Notes: generated from the letters alone by a model not told the origin. Shown: positions 43,277 through 55,192, numbered from the stretch's first letter. The stretch: 64,000 nt of DNA from Apoda limacodes (GCA_946406115.1 OX291550.1:4392803-4456802), one strand, 5' to 3'. Numbers and translations are program-made.

Positions 43277-43278
<2 letters not shown>

Positions 43279-43930
43279 AAAATCTGTTCAGCCATTTTTA
43301 GTTAAAGTTGTACATATTGTACATACATATATATATGTAAAGGAATGACAATTCCAACTAGAAAATGGCTCAACAAATTTTCTTGAATCATAGCTAAAAA
43401 CCAGTCGATCAAGTCATCTATCAAACAAAAGAATATAACTTAAAATCGATTCATCCATTTATCCATCCAAGCTCAAAATAGAGCCCTTAGTTCAGAATTC
43501 GAAAGGGCTGTGGGGCGAAATTTGTGACTTATGTGAAATACCAAAATGTTATCTTAAATTTAGAGAATTATTCCTAGGCGGTTCAAACAATTGCGTAACT
43601 TAATAAAGATGGGGAAAGATCCAAGCGACTCACCGAAAAAGGAAAAGTGGCCTTGCCGTTTGGGTGGGCGTTTGAGAAGTTGGACCCTTTCTCGTCCAGT
43701 CAGCATTTCGAAACTCTTCTGGACCAGAAACTTTTCGGAACCTCCTCATGACAACTTTGGTGGTCCTCATAGTCACCTCACTTCTCACCTCAGTCTGTGA
43801 TATGCATAGTTTGTTAAGACAATATTACACAATAACAGTAAATTGTCGTGAAGTGATTAGGCGCACATAAAATGCGATAATATATAGTTTTTGACTTGGC
43901 ATATTTGGATAAGAACCTTAATATACTGAT
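43277..43930. other. Unassigned stretch
   Basis: A plus-strand frame at 43591-43800 is basic and Ser-rich without a recognisable domain. No other feature. Confidence 0.3.
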
Positions 43931-43934
43931 AATA

Positions 43935-44335
43935 TAATCGATTCAGCACCACTAAAGAGCCTGTAGCACTGCCAAAGTCTTCACCAAATCAAAGATTTTC
44001 TGCTAGTCTACAAGCGCTAAGCAAAACGATGATACTTCTCTATCATTTATGTAACCTGCCACAGCGTATGTATGTGGTCTAAGGTACTATTGTCTTTTCG
44101 AGAACAAACATTTTTGGGAGGCTAAGGTCGTCAAAATTGCTAGCTAAACTTCGATCCGTGATGACTCTCTTGCCTTTTCTGAAGAAGTGGACCACCTCAA
44201 CTCTGTGCCATGCTTGTGTTTCAGAATCGATTTTCCATCCTTTACTTAAGAGGCTTAGCTGTAATTCTATTATGACCTGGTGTCCTATTGTTCGTAAGCT
44301 GTTTACGTTCGAAACAACTAACGTGTAGTAGGGGG
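43935..44335 (-). mobile_element. RTE-clade LINE RT remnant (minus strand)
   Basis: The minus strand keeps 'AWHRVEVVHFFRKG' (family: W+xAEVVLxxKKG), and after a frame change 'FCLALVD' followed by 'QKIFDLVKTLAVLQAL' with a stop between them (family motif A, LxFVDYEKAFDSVE). Several stops. Assignment is by block order and weaker than for 57 kb. Confidence 0.55.
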
Positions 44336-44455
44336 TAAGTGTAGCCTTAGAGAACCCGATGTCACATTGACGTATTATAATAGTTTTTGCAACATAGCTT
44401 TGTTTAATGAATTTTAATTTATAGTTACAAACCCTGACACTGAAATTAAAAACCA

Positions 44456-45182
44456 ATGAATCTCATAGAAAATAGTACGAATTGGTCCCTTGAGGTAAGA
44501 CAATCCTTTGTGATTGCCGGCAAACTATAAGCACCCTCTAGTTCGTTTCTATGACAAGACATAGCTCTGTACACCCCTCCGTCTCGGTCAAATTGTAATG
44601 GCGGTGCGAGAGACACAGCAAATTTTACGAGAAAAAATATAAATTGTGTCCGGCTAATATAAGGTAAGGCTGACTTTAAGCTTATGTTTTTTTTTTATAG
44701 ACTGTTAATTGCAATGACAATTGTGTTTGTGGCTTTCAAATTCGTTGAATTTTAGTTTTTGGGCAACTTAAACATGCGTGCATGTATGTTATGTTAGCAA
44801 ACATTAAATAAAACAGTTCGATTTGGGGTAAGATGATTCCCTTCTATGTGTCCTAGATGATTCCTGGGGGATCATCTAAATCTTCCAAAGTATTAGATTT
44901 TTTTGTTGTCTGTGTACTAATACTAGCTAACACACTAAATTTCAGCTTTCTAGGACTTCAAGAAGTACCCTAAGAATTTTGATATCAATAAAATCTAAAG
45001 TGTAAGCGCTTTGCAATAGTAACTGCATATGTTTAATAAATCTACTATTGACATCATATCCCGAAAATTTTGTTTATCTGGTGTAATCCAAAGCTAAGTT
45101 ATAAGGGTTCAAAAAAAACGACAAAGAGCTTCAAACAAAGGTAGGTAATGCCCTTGCGCTTCGCTTGGCTCGTCTTTGCAAT
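44456..45182. other. Unassigned AT-rich stretch
   Basis: No recognisable gene or repeat. Confidence 0.35.
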
Positions 45183-45376
45183 AGTTGTCACATATTGTGA
45201 ATTACAAATTGTAAATTCATTTACAGTATTTGTCACATATAGTATATTACAATTGTAAAGTAATTCACGATAGTTGTCACATTTAGTACATTACAAAAAA
45301 TTGTAAAGTCATTAACGATATATTGAAATTGTAAATAAATTTACGATATTTGTCACTTGTCACATCTAGTACATTA
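45183..45376 (+). repeat. Three diverged ~60-bp tandem units
   Basis: The string 'gtcacatatagtatattaca' with 'attgtaaagtaattcacgat' recurs from 45186, 45233 and 45277, and partly at 45353. Diverged array. Confidence 0.7.
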
Positions 45377-46504
45377 AGAAAAACAAATGCTGTATAAAAA
45401 ATATACAGGGTATTGTTCGATACAGACAACTGGTCACCGGCCTTATCTGGTTTCGACCTAGTACGTGGCAGCCCGTGCTAATACGTGCTATGATCGAAAT
45501 TTTTAGTTCTGAAAAGTCGCGGCCGATATTAGTCGCATCACAAAGTCGGCTGATTCTTAGCGCATCAAATAGTCTAAAAACGTTGCGAACAGTAAACACG
45601 CATTTCCCGAACCGCGTATTTTTACATAGTTGATCTCTGGACGGAAAGAGGCAACGGGCCTCTCTATAGAATTTGTGATCAGTGCCAATTGGTGTAGTAT
45701 TGGTGGACATTGCATTGGTGCATACTTCTTGACAGCATCTTTTACAACGTGCCGGAATAACCGGCTGAAGCCGGTACTGCACGTCAGATCGCAGCAACGG
45801 TGACTGACGCATTACAACAGATAAATTTATTATTCAATTTCTTTTCCCCTTGTCTTTGTTATCCCTTTAAAATAATATTCCCTATTACAAGCCGGACCCC
45901 TACTGATGATATGACAGATGGACATGCGTCGAGTTAGCCGCAACGCAGAAGGTCAGTTACAAATATTCAAAGACAGAGAGGAAGAGAGAGAAAGCAGTGG
46001 GCTGATTACGAATTTTTTATATAAATAAAAATTAAACGCGTTCATTGGCTAACGCATCACTGAGGAGCGTTTGGATGGATTTGGTATTTTTTTAAATATT
46101 GGTAAAAGTTCAAATAAGTTTCCTGGAAAATTGGCGAATTCGAAATAACTGAATTTGCTTTATTCTATGGAATTCACGTTTAAATACATTTGGACAGGAC
46201 TGTGTCTAATATGGACCAGACAAACAATCGTCACCCTTTGATCTCTTTGGTATCAGTCTAATGTACCTTAAGATTTTTTGTCAAGTGCGTTATAACTTCA
46301 GCTAAAGCTTCATCAAATAAGATGATTACGTTATAATTTAAACTCAAACTTTCAAATTCAAACTTTTCTATTCAACCAGACTTTTAAATAGCACTTTTGA
46401 TTCACAACATAACTGACGCCTTAACTAAACTTAAAGATATAATATAGATAGGTGTTTAGTATCGTAAATATAAACAACAAGCGAAAAGTAATTTAAAAAA
46501 ATTA
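45377..46504. other. Unassigned stretch with a 148-codon minus-strand frame
   Basis: The minus-strand frame 45812-45366 is Arg/Cys-rich with no known domain. Its last third lies next to a 'tatacagggtattg' motif (about 45401) of the kind seen at ends of DNA transposons. I would not call it a gene. Confidence 0.3.
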
Positions 46505-46733
46505 AAAAACCCGACTGCGGATTAAAACAATAAAAGGTAATTAAAATCAGCCATTTCGATTTTTAATAATTTTAATATAGCCTATGGCACTTTAGTAGTC
46601 AAGACAAATTTAACCACGAATCATTAATTAAAATCTGTATAGCCGTTTAGTGGTTACGAGGAAACATGGTCCCACATACATATAGGTCAAACACATATAC
46701 CCTCCTTGTGCGCTTTGCCGCAGTCGGGTAAAA
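46505..46733. mobile_element. ~230-bp element with ACCCGACTGCGG inverted ends
   Basis: The left end 'aacccgactgcgg' and right end 'ccgcagtcgggt' are perfect inverted repeats of 12-13 bp. It contains 'tgcgctttgccgcagtcggg' at its right side, a motif often seen in lepidopteran repeats. No coding sequence. A scrap 'tcgactgcggtcag' occurs at about 52697. Confidence 0.75.
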
Positions 46734-46919
46734 ATTCAAATCTAATAATTACTAGGAAGAAAAATAGGAACCTCTCAATTATTTTTAAAGATTATGGAAT
46801 GAATTTCCTTTTGCTCCTGTTAAATACGTCCAGTTGTTTATGTTTATGTTTCCATATTTAAATAATGAATTACAAAATTCTTTACAATATTACGAATATT
46901 TTAACAGTAACTCAAGAAA

Positions 46920-47040
46920 CGAACAACAAAAAGTAATCAAGGGGTCGTTACGGGCGAGGCATAATGGCGTTACTGAAAGCGTAACTTGGATCTTAAATGT
47001 AAATGTGCAAAAGTATATTATTATTTTTTGTAAAAAGTGA
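46920..47040 (+). repeat. Interspersed repeat copy 1 (pair with 55193-55300)
   Basis: 'caacaaaaagtaatcaagg', 'ggtcgttacgggcgaggc', 'taatggcgttactgaaagc', 'gtaacttggatcttaaatgt' matches the segment at 55.2 kb with about 75-80% identity by eye. Confidence 0.6.
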
Positions 47041-47154
47041 ATAACAAAAAATATTTTAATGAAAAACGAGTCGTCTGCCACTGTCTCAAAAAACATTTCA
47101 TGTATCGAATAAAGGTAAGGCAAGCGGGACAAGTAAAACGGGGGTAGGTAATTA

Positions 47155-47600
47155 AGTCACTGTTACTTGTTACGGTCGTAGCGTCTAGTCGGTCGATGCA
47201 GCGGTTCAGCGGTCGGATTTTGTCGTTGTGCTTCACGGCATCCAGCAACAAAGCGGCTTAGCAGCTGATTTTCACGGCGGCAACGTGGTTTGTCGGGACC
47301 GTGTGGTCTCGGCGGTAATGGCGTAGTTTAGCAGGCGGCGCGGTCTCGGCAGCAGCGGCGGCGTGGCCTTTCGGGAGCGGATGCTGCTGATGCGGACGTA
47401 GTTGGGAGCGGATGCGGATGTTCCAGTACTGGTGGCCCTCTTGGCTTTTCTTCCAGGACGATCCCACCTGATCTCAGTGGGACGTCCAAGTGGTTTGTCG
47501 AGACCGCGTGTAAGTCCAAGTGTTTTCGCAATGTCGGAGGCGTAAAGAGGTGCAGGCGGTTGGATGTGTCGGTTCTGTTTCGGAGATAATTCCAGATGAT
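47155..47600. other. GC-rich island of unknown origin
   Basis: This stretch is much richer in G+C than its surroundings. Overlapping minus-strand frames (47661-47272 and others) are Arg/Pro-rich, one containing 'GRPTEIRWDRPGRKAKRA'. That could be transposon-encoded basic protein or pure composition; no family is recognised. It sits directly before a LINE RT C-terminal region. Confidence 0.35.
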
Positions 47601-47604
47601 GGGA

Positions 47605-48115
47605 GCAGTTAGAGTTAGATATTGTAGATAATACAGTATTCTTAGATTTTACCCTAGACACAAAGCTTCAGTGGGGCCCACAAATTGCTAGATTGGCGAA
47701 TAGGCTTAGTTCTGCAGCATTCGCGGTTAAAAAGATTCGGACGAAGCTACTGCCCGAATATTCTTTAGCTACTTTCATAGCGTGATGTCCTACGGTATTT
47801 TACTATGGGGACACGCAGCTGATATTCAAACAATCTATGTGCTGCAGAAGATGGCTGATCGAACAATTTATAATCTATCCCATTACACTCTTTAAGAGGT
47901 AAGTTAATGGAAATCTTGGTCTTAATATTAGCGTATATATTGGATAATTTAATTTATGTTCATAAAAACATTGATTGTTTTAAAAAGAATAGCGATATTC
48001 ATATTCGTAATACTCAACATAGACATTAACTTGCATTGATCGACACAAGGCCTAAAAATATCCTTGTAAAAGTATGTAAATCAAACTAATAAAAATAAAT
48101 AAATAAATATATATA
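47605..48115 (+). mobile_element. Jockey-like LINE, RT C-terminal end and 3' end
   Basis: Plus-strand blocks are 'DNTVFLDFTLDTKLQWGPQI', 'ARLANRLSSAAFAVKKIR', then 'YFHSVMSYGILLWG' in another frame, 'VLQKMADRTIYNLS', and after stops 'ILDNLIYVHKNIDCFKKNSD' and 'IHIRNTQ'. This is the thumb and C-terminal region of a Jockey-type LINE RT. The usual spacing between 'KKIR' and 'YFHSV' is shortened. It ends 'aataaaaataaataaataaat'. Confidence 0.8.
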
Positions 48116-48306
48116 CATATAAAATTAAACTAAAGATTGTAAAGACTTGATAAATTTGTATTGATTAATTAGAATTAAATGAGCGACTGCAGAAGAGATT
48201 CTTTTACCGTTTCTCCTCACTAGAACGCCATTGTAACTTCGGTACTCACACGGCAGTAACTACTTATTATAGGTTATAACTATAGGTTATATATGTTATA
48301 TAACTA

Positions 48307-49065
48307 TAGAAAACCCTATTCACTGTAGTCCCACAATACCAAAACACTCCCCTCTCCATCTCCAAGAGCATTGGGATCCTTAGTGTTGACATCTACGGCC
48401 ATGTTCAGTTCTGAGATCATTTGCAAGACAAGGTGAAGCTGGCGTAAAAAAAACTAGTTGTACTCAACACAGTGAGGCAGTACTTCACGTCGGGGCAGAG
48501 GTTGCTGCTTTACAAGTCACAAGTTCGGCCCCATATGAAGTACTGCTGCCATCTCTGTGCGGGTGCACCCGGATACCAGCTTGGCCCTGTTGACTCGGTT
48601 CAACGACGGGCTGTGAGAATTGTCGACGATCCCAAACTCACTTGCCGTATCGGACCCTTTAGTCTGAGGAGAGACTTTCCCTCCCTGTGTGTGTTCTACC
48701 GCTGTACAATGGAATATGTTCTGAGCAATTGTTCGAAATGATGCCCACGGCTACTTTCTACCATTGCACCGCTCGCCATCGACAGGGAATTCATTCTCAC
48801 CCTTTAGAACCGAAATGTTCGTGTACAGTGCGGTTTTAGAGAAACTTTCTCCTGCGAACGCTTGGGTTGTGGAATGAGCTCCTTGCCAAGGTTTTCTCTA
48901 AGGACTACAGTATGTGGTTCTTCAAGAAAGAAGTTATTGGATTTTTGAAGGGTCGGCAACGCGGAAGTGATACCTGTGGTGTTACAAGCGTCAATAGGCC
49001 ACGGTGACCGCTTACCATCAGGCGGACCGTGTGCTTGTTTGCCACCTTAGTGGTATAACAAAAAA
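48307..49065 (+). mobile_element. 5'-truncated LINE (copy C)
   Basis: Same family as copy B with high similarity. 'QYFTSGQRLLLYKSQVRPHM' is followed by KYCCHL, 'QRRAVRIVDDPKLTCRI', 'LCVFYRCTMEYVL', 'VVELP'-like and 'FFKKEVIGFLKGRQRGSD', and the tail 'ccaccttagtggtataac' with poly(A). A one-base deletion near 48708 shifts the frame. Confidence 0.85.
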
Positions 49066-50564
49066 AAACGTCCATTGAATTCAATATGAATAGCTGAAAT
49101 AAAAAATTAGTGTCGGACAACCGTCCGGAATCGTGACAACTTGTGCCTTTCACTTTTTATGTCTGTCTCTCTCGCTCTTAGGCGGGCTAACCATGCCGCG
49201 TGCCTCTCACTCGCTCTCATTGTGAGCGCATAACGTGAGCGGAGCGTAACGCAGTTTCTTGAAGTGTCACCCGGCAAACCAATTTATAAGACGTTGTCAC
49301 GTCAAAAGAAGTTTAAGCTCTTATGTACTATTTATATATTTTTAGCTTTACAGCGAATATATTTAAGTATGTCGTATTTTTAAGACGTTATAAACAGACC
49401 TTAAAAGTAGTTTAGTTGTGATAATCCATCAGCCTGCTCGAGTATTTTACTCGATTTCCCAGTTTGATGAGATTACGTGACGGTATGAATTCGATTACAT
49501 CTAGCTGAGTATCTCGATATCCTGTAGCGGTATGTATGTAGGTTAGAATAATGTTTTAAAAATACAGTGATAAATACACAATGGTAGGTAATGGTAGGTA
49601 CCTGGTGCATCAGAATATACCCTTAAGGGTTTAAAATGGTTTCACAAAGAATAAAGTATATAGGTATTATTATTATAAAACTATTTATATTTTTTATACT
49701 TGCACAATAACAAAAATTCTTTACAAATTACAAACATAAATATTTTTGTGATTTCTTACTTTTAGAACATTAATATGTAAAAGCGCGGTGTTAACTCTTT
49801 TTTTAAAAAAAATCCTACGATGGACCAATTTGGTAAAATCTTGTTTTGTTGTCTTTTTTCACAGGGTTCTCTTTAATATTCTGCTAAGAATCTCCACCAT
49901 TTGGTTTACATTATTTTTCATAGTTTCTTTACGTAATACTTTACGTCTATCTGTTTTTTTGTACAATTTTTGTATATCATTAAATCTGTATGTAGTACAC
50001 AAATACATATTTATTCATGTATAAAATCTGTATCAAAATCAATAAAAACGAAAATCAAGTTTTTAGGTTTATTAGGCAATAGATTTGCATGATAACCGAA
50101 AATTTCACACCTGACTTGTCGTCACACGAGTTTGGCACTCCAGTGTGACTACAAGGCATTTTTTTCTGCGGTGTAACGCCGAGTAATTTTTTATTTATGT
50201 AATCAACCGCTATTATAAGGCTCGACATCACACCAGTTTCTTCGTCGTCACACTGCTTAATAATTAAATAAATTTTATTTAATTTAGCCTTGTCATGTTT
50301 ATTATGATTGTGTATACTTTTATATGTGTGTGTGTATGTGGGTGTGTGTACATCTGGATATAGATGCATAATTTAGTAATATGTTGAAAAAGTTAGAGAA
50401 AGAAGCTTTGAACTTTTAACTATGTATTCTTATATTCTGCAAAAAATAATAATAAAGCATAATATTTATTTTAAAAATAACACTATATTATATTTTATTA
50501 ATACTTTATTATGAGAGTTTTTGTTTGTGTAGACATAGACAAAAATACAGACAAAAAAAACAAA
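49066..50564. other. Non-coding stretch
   Basis: A 'cgcgtgcctctcactcgctctcattgtgagcgcataacgtgagc' type repeat scrap lies around 49190-49255. A hydrophobic plus frame at 49788-50024 is AT-composition driven. Segments around 50100-50260 carry several 'gtcgtcacac' motifs that recur inverted near 51400. Confidence 0.4.
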
Positions 50565-50876
50565 TAAAGATCTTGATGAGATTTATCACTTCTAAAAATA
50601 TACTTCTATTCTACAATCAATAATTATGGAGATATAGCCCTTTCTCGTTTGACAGATATAATCCTTAATAAAGATCTTGATGAGATTTATCACTTCTGAA
50701 ATGAAACTTCTAGTCTACAATCAATAGTTACGGAGATGTAGCCGTTTCTAGTTCGACAGGTGTCATCCTAAATAAAGATCTTGATGAGACTTATCGCTTT
50801 TGAAAAGAAACTGCTAATCTACAATCAATAGTTACGGAGATATAGCCCTTCCTCGTTTGACAGCTGTCATACAAAG
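50565..50876 (+). repeat. Three tandem 104-bp units
   Basis: Units start at 50565, 50669 and 50773 with 'taaagatcttgatgag', each containing 'ctacaatcaatagttacgg', 'agatatagcccttt' and 'gacagctgtcat' variants. Diverged by roughly 15-20%. Confidence 0.9.
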
Positions 50877-52743
50877 ATAAGATATAGGTACCCAATTTCA
50901 AAGTTATCACCTGAAATAAATCTTGAAGATTTTGAGTGCAAAACCCTGTCCTCAGTTGAACTTGGTTCAAAAGCTTTGGTATTTATATTTTGTACTAAAC
51001 GTCTTAGTGCGTTAATCCGACTCAAACTTTACGATGTTCAATTACAACTTCCTTTCTTTTTAAAGTATAAGTAATGATATTATGTATAAAACCTTTTTTT
51101 AAATAAAAGCGTTTTTTTAACTACAAAAACCTATTTTTAGAACCTCCTTTTTTAAAGTCGATTAAAAAGCTTTAATGTATGTAGTTTTACGAAGAGCCAT
51201 GTTAATTTAAGTTCAACTATTTGGTGGGTCCACGAAGAGAAAAAATCCTGATCGTGCAACCAGTTGGACATATTAGTTAGACCATCGGGGAAATTAGCAG
51301 CGCACAGCAGCGGTGTGATCACGAGGAAACTAACTTGTTGTCACACCGATAGCGACGAGAGTATCGCTGCTGGTAAAAGGTGGTAAAAGTGACTTATCAC
51401 ACCGCTGTGACGACGAGTCGGGCACGGCAAAATATGTATTATCCATGTTTACTAAACCGTTTCAAAATTAATGTTTTATCGAATTTTAAACACTCTTTTT
51501 GTAATTTATGGCCCTTACGCACTAAACGCATTTACCATTTGGTCTTGATTTTAGGCCAGGTTGTGCTAGTGGTTTATATATCCTTTACATTTTAAGACAC
51601 ATTAGCTAAATGTTTTTCGCGTCGAGAACCCGAAAATTGAAAAGCTTTGTTTTGTATAATACTTATCATACCCACCAATAACCTCTTGCGCAAAAAACAG
51701 TCGCAAGATTATGTTAGTAATTGTATTATTAAAGTAGGTACCCCGATGTAAAATCAACGGCTGTTGTCCACTACCAATAATAAATCAGAGGCCTCCTAGT
51801 GGCAGGTGTACAACGGCAATTTCGCTCGAAATAATAAAATTTAATATTTTTTTTGACTTTTTAAATACACTTAAATAACACCAGTAAACAGAAGCAGCAG
51901 GGTACAGTACAGTTCACATAAGTCACATAAAGATCTGAAGTTTAAGGAACCGTCTTACATTGCTATATTCAAAAATTCAAAAAAAAATACTAAATTTTAA
52001 TATTTTCCAAATTGCTTTCAGCGGGTTAAAAATGAGAATATAAACTATCATTTAAGGTATATATTAGAGAAAAATACTGAGCCTCAAGGCTCTACCTAGA
52101 GAGGCCCAAATTTGGTATATTTTGAAAATACTTTTTGGATTTTAAGAATAAAAGTAGCCCAAAGGTAATGGTGTGGTATATTTTTAGAGCCGGCTCATTA
52201 AGCCCTTTTATTTGATACCCCACACGATGGGTTCCTGAAGAAAAAAAGTTTAAATCCCATACAAAAAATTGATGACATCATATAAATACCCCCCCCCCCC
52301 TAAGGGAAATATTTTGAGGAACTGCGGCTCAAAATTATTGTTTTGCCCTAAAGTACCTGTGTACCAAACGGCTAAACTCTACATCGATTTGCAGTTTTTT
52401 TTGCGTACACCTAGGACTATCTCGGAAACACTCGGTAAGGGTTATGTTAATAAGTATCGAGTGGGATTTTGGTTAACGCATAAGGAAGAAATCTATCTAT
52501 TTGTCTTCAGTGAACTAGTTGGGTACCGCTAGTTTTCAAACATTCAAGAAAAACAAGAAAAACAATGAATAGATATCACAAGTGTCATTCGGAAAGACGG
52601 ACTGAAAATAAAACAAAAATAAATTTTTCCGCATTAAACTGCAATTGGTCACGTAAAATTTAAATTCAAATTTTAATCTAAGAATTAAAAAAAAATCGAC
52701 TGCGGTCAGTCTCTAAAATGTTGCCATATCAACTTAGAAATGT
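50877..52743. other. Non-coding stretch
   Basis: It contains a 14-base C homopolymer at about 52287-52300 and repeat-like text such as 'gatacccc...gaagaaaaaaag' around 52200-52270. 51200-51420 has 'gtgacgacgag' and 'gttgtcacaccg' motifs related to 50.1-50.3 kb. No gene recognised. Confidence 0.4.
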
Positions 52744-52856
52744 ATACATTGGTGTACCCCTAACTACACTAGTGCTAATGAAATTTATTTACTAATGGGC
52801 CTCTAACTACACTAGTGTAAATGCAATAATATACACTGATGTGCCCCTAATTATTT

Positions 52857-53229
52857 ATTAGTATTCGTTCACCTCTTAATCGTATGGTAATAACTTATAA
52901 TAAATATTTTAATGACTTTGATATATTTTCTACAAGAGCCTTTAAAAAAGCAGTGTCAGATATCTTAAAATAATATTAAGCTTAGACATAGGATTATTTC
53001 TAATTTAATTGTATCTTTTTTAAATTAGCATTTTACTAACCTTTTGTTTCCATTTTGATTTTACTTATTTAACGCACTCAATGTCACTTACATTTTTTAA
53101 ATATGTTTACTGTAATTTGTGGTTGACGTTGTGGGTAGCGCAGTAACCTTATAATCTGTGTCCTTATTGTTAACATATCTTATACTGTGTTACTGTTTAT
53201 TGACTTTAATAAAAAAAAAAAAAAAAACA
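52857..53229 (+). mobile_element. LINE 3' end inserted into the 43-bp array
   Basis: It starts inside an array unit after 'cccctaat' and ends in a 17-A tail, after which the array resumes mid-unit ('caatagtgtg'). A short frame 'FSTRAFKKAVSDILK' then stop matches the final residues of Jockey-like RTs. The rest is 3' UTR ending 'gactttaataaaa'. Confidence 0.75.
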
Positions 53230-53530
53230 ATAGTGTGAATAAAATAAATACACTGGTGTGCCCCTAACTACAATAGTGTGAATAAAATATATTCACTAAT
53301 GAGCCCCTAACTACAATATTTCAATAAAATATATACACTGGTGTGCCCTTAACTACAATAGTTCGGATGAGATATATTCACTAATGTGCCCCTAACTACA
53401 ATAGTGTTGAATAAAATAAATAATCTGGAGTGCCCTTAACTACACTGTTGTGAATGAAATATTTACACTGATGTGCTCCTCACTACACTTGTGTAAACAG
53501 AAATATATGCAGTAATGTGCCCCTAACTAC

Positions 53531-53699
53531 ACTAGAACGCTGGGCTTGTGGAATGAGCTCCCTGCCAAAGTTTTCTCTAAGGACTACATTATGGAGTCCT
53601 TCAAGAAAGAAGTTATTAGATATTTGAAGGGTCGGCAAGGCCCCAGGTGTTGCAAGCGGACCGCAAGCTTGTTTGCCACCTTAGTGGTATAAAAAAAAA
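53531..53699 (+). mobile_element. LINE tail (copy E) inserted into the 43-bp array
   Basis: It contains 'tgtggaatgagctccctgcc', 'gttttctctaaggactac', 'ttgaagggtcggcaag' and the 3' end 'ccaccttagtggtataaaa'. Only the last ~170 bp of the copies A-C family. Flanking 'acact' on both sides is a possible short target duplication. Confidence 0.8.
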
Positions 53700-53745
53700 C
53701 ACTTCCGTGAATGAAATGTATGCCTAATCCGGTACATTAGTCTCT

Positions 53746-54454
53746 AATACCTTTCAAAGATATGCTGAAAGATATATTAATAATATTTAGACCTGCGTAT
53801 GTATATTTTCCCTTTTATGTGCAATAAAAGCATTATTGTGTAACAAATGATAAAGTACTTGCTGGGCTTTATTTATTTCGTAACTTCGTCAAAAAGGCAA
53901 CATATTTAATGTTCCGGTTGTTGACTCAGAATCGACTAACTCACTCAGCTATCAATCTAAAATGCAAATCGTGATCACAGTTAAATTAGAATGGCACGAA
54001 ACATTGGTTTTGAAATAAAATTGTGCAGATTTCGTGAACCAAATAAAAGTTTATCGGATTGGAAAAAGGTTCAAAGCGTGAACCGTTGCGTGGGCGTTTA
54101 TTCAGTTGAACTGACAACTACAATAATGGTAGCCGTTTACGGATGCCGCCTCCCGCAGTTTGAATATTCAATAAGTAAAAATGATTTTCTATCATAGTTT
54201 GAGTATTAAGAGTGTTTTTTTAGTTATCATACCTAATTGTGTTTGATAATGTTATATGCAATACAAGTACTTACTACAACTTGTACTAAGTACAAGTAAT
54301 CGCTGTGGAGTCTTTATTTATAATCATAGTTATTATATTAGCATATTTTGGTCCGCTGTTGGACATAAGCCTCTTTCATGGGACACTATTTTAACCGGTA
54401 GTTTCGCAGTAAGTCACGAACGGCTGCCCTTTTATGTCGAGCGCACATTATGAG
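53746..54454. other. Non-coding stretch
   Basis: A 'tattttggtccgctgttggac' repeat phrase occurs near 54345. Open frames at 53991-54197 and 54256-54453 lack recognisable domains. Confidence 0.35.
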
Positions 54455-54594
54455 TTTCCGATAGAACAATTCTCGCACGCGCCGGACGCGCACTCCGAGC
54501 ATACATTTTGTACTAAAGCCCGCTAACTGTAAGGAAATTTCTCGTGTCGAAATATATGCACAAAGTGCGCGTACGAAAATTTTTCTATCGGAAA
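54455..54594. mobile_element. 140-bp MITE with 28-bp terminal inverted repeats
   Basis: The left end 'tttccgatagaacaattctc' and the right end (reverse complement 'tttccgatagaaaaattttc') continue as inverted repeats through 'gcacgcgc'/'gtacgcgc'. The two halves remain similar toward the centre ('gcgcactccgagcatac' against 'gcgcactttgtgcatat'), so the whole element is nearly palindromic. No clear target duplication. Confidence 0.85.
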
Positions 54595-54634
54595 TGTTAA
54601 AAAAAATAATATGAAAAGTAATATGAGGCCGGCC

Positions 54635-54890
54635 TTAAAGTCGTCGGTGCGTCGGGCTGGAGAACGTCATACGCCTCGTCTCCCGGTAAGTAGTTTTCGG
54701 TATAGGACACGTCTGATCCATTGGCCATAGTTCCTCCGAAAAATTGAACCTCCCCACTGCCACATCAGCTTGTTAATTGTGTGAGCTATGTTAGTCACTT
54801 GTGTTCACTTCCGAGTGTCCCCATTTCGGATTTGATCCCTTTTGACAATTCGAACATAGCTCACTTCATTGCGCACTGTGTTAACTTGAA
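54635..54890 (-). mobile_element. RTE-clade LINE C-terminal remnant (minus strand)
   Basis: The minus strand reads 'VKRDQIRNGDTRK', stop, 'TQVTNIAHTINKLMWQWGGS', 'IFRRNYGQWIRRVLYRKLLT' and 'GRRGV', stop, 'RSPARRTDDFK'. This matches the C-terminus of RTE-type polyproteins (IRNEEIRRRTKVTDIAxRI, KLKWQWAGHIAR, GRPxTRWTDDI). In-frame stops make it dead. Confidence 0.8.
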
Positions 54891-55192
54891 TTAATGGACT
54901 AGCTCTACGGTAATTGTCTAAATTTTAGCAGCGACGTTCATGACAAGTAGGATGCACAGGTTAAAGTCTTTCGTCGTCAGAATCTGCAGAAAAGGTGACG
55001 CGAAGACATGTCGAGTTAGTTGAACATAACTTTTTCCACAAAAATGACAAAAATACATGGCTCAATACTAGTGTTTGTTGCTCAATCGATAATAAGGTAC
55101 TTAATATTACTTAATGTGGTTAAAATTATGTGCTGGCAAAAGTTATAATGTTGTGACATTTTGATTTCGTACATATTTCTAGAAGCGAGACA

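Larger units (their letters stand above)
52744..53745 (+). repeat. ~43-bp minisatellite interrupted twice by LINE ends
   Basis: Units of 'cactggtgtgcccctaacta' plus 'caatagtgtgaataaaatat' occur at 52744-52856, 53230-53530 and as a remnant at 53700-53745. About ten diverged units remain. The gaps are two separate retroposed LINE ends. Confidence 0.85.

Noticed and set aside
45366..45812. 148-codon minus-strand frame as a gene
   Set aside because: Longest unassigned frame, but Cys/Arg-rich without a known motif, no splice or start support and TE-like edge sequence nearby.
49788..50024. 78-codon hydrophobic frame as a chemoreceptor fragment
   Set aside because: Phe/Leu richness follows the T-rich DNA; no Gr or Or signature is present.
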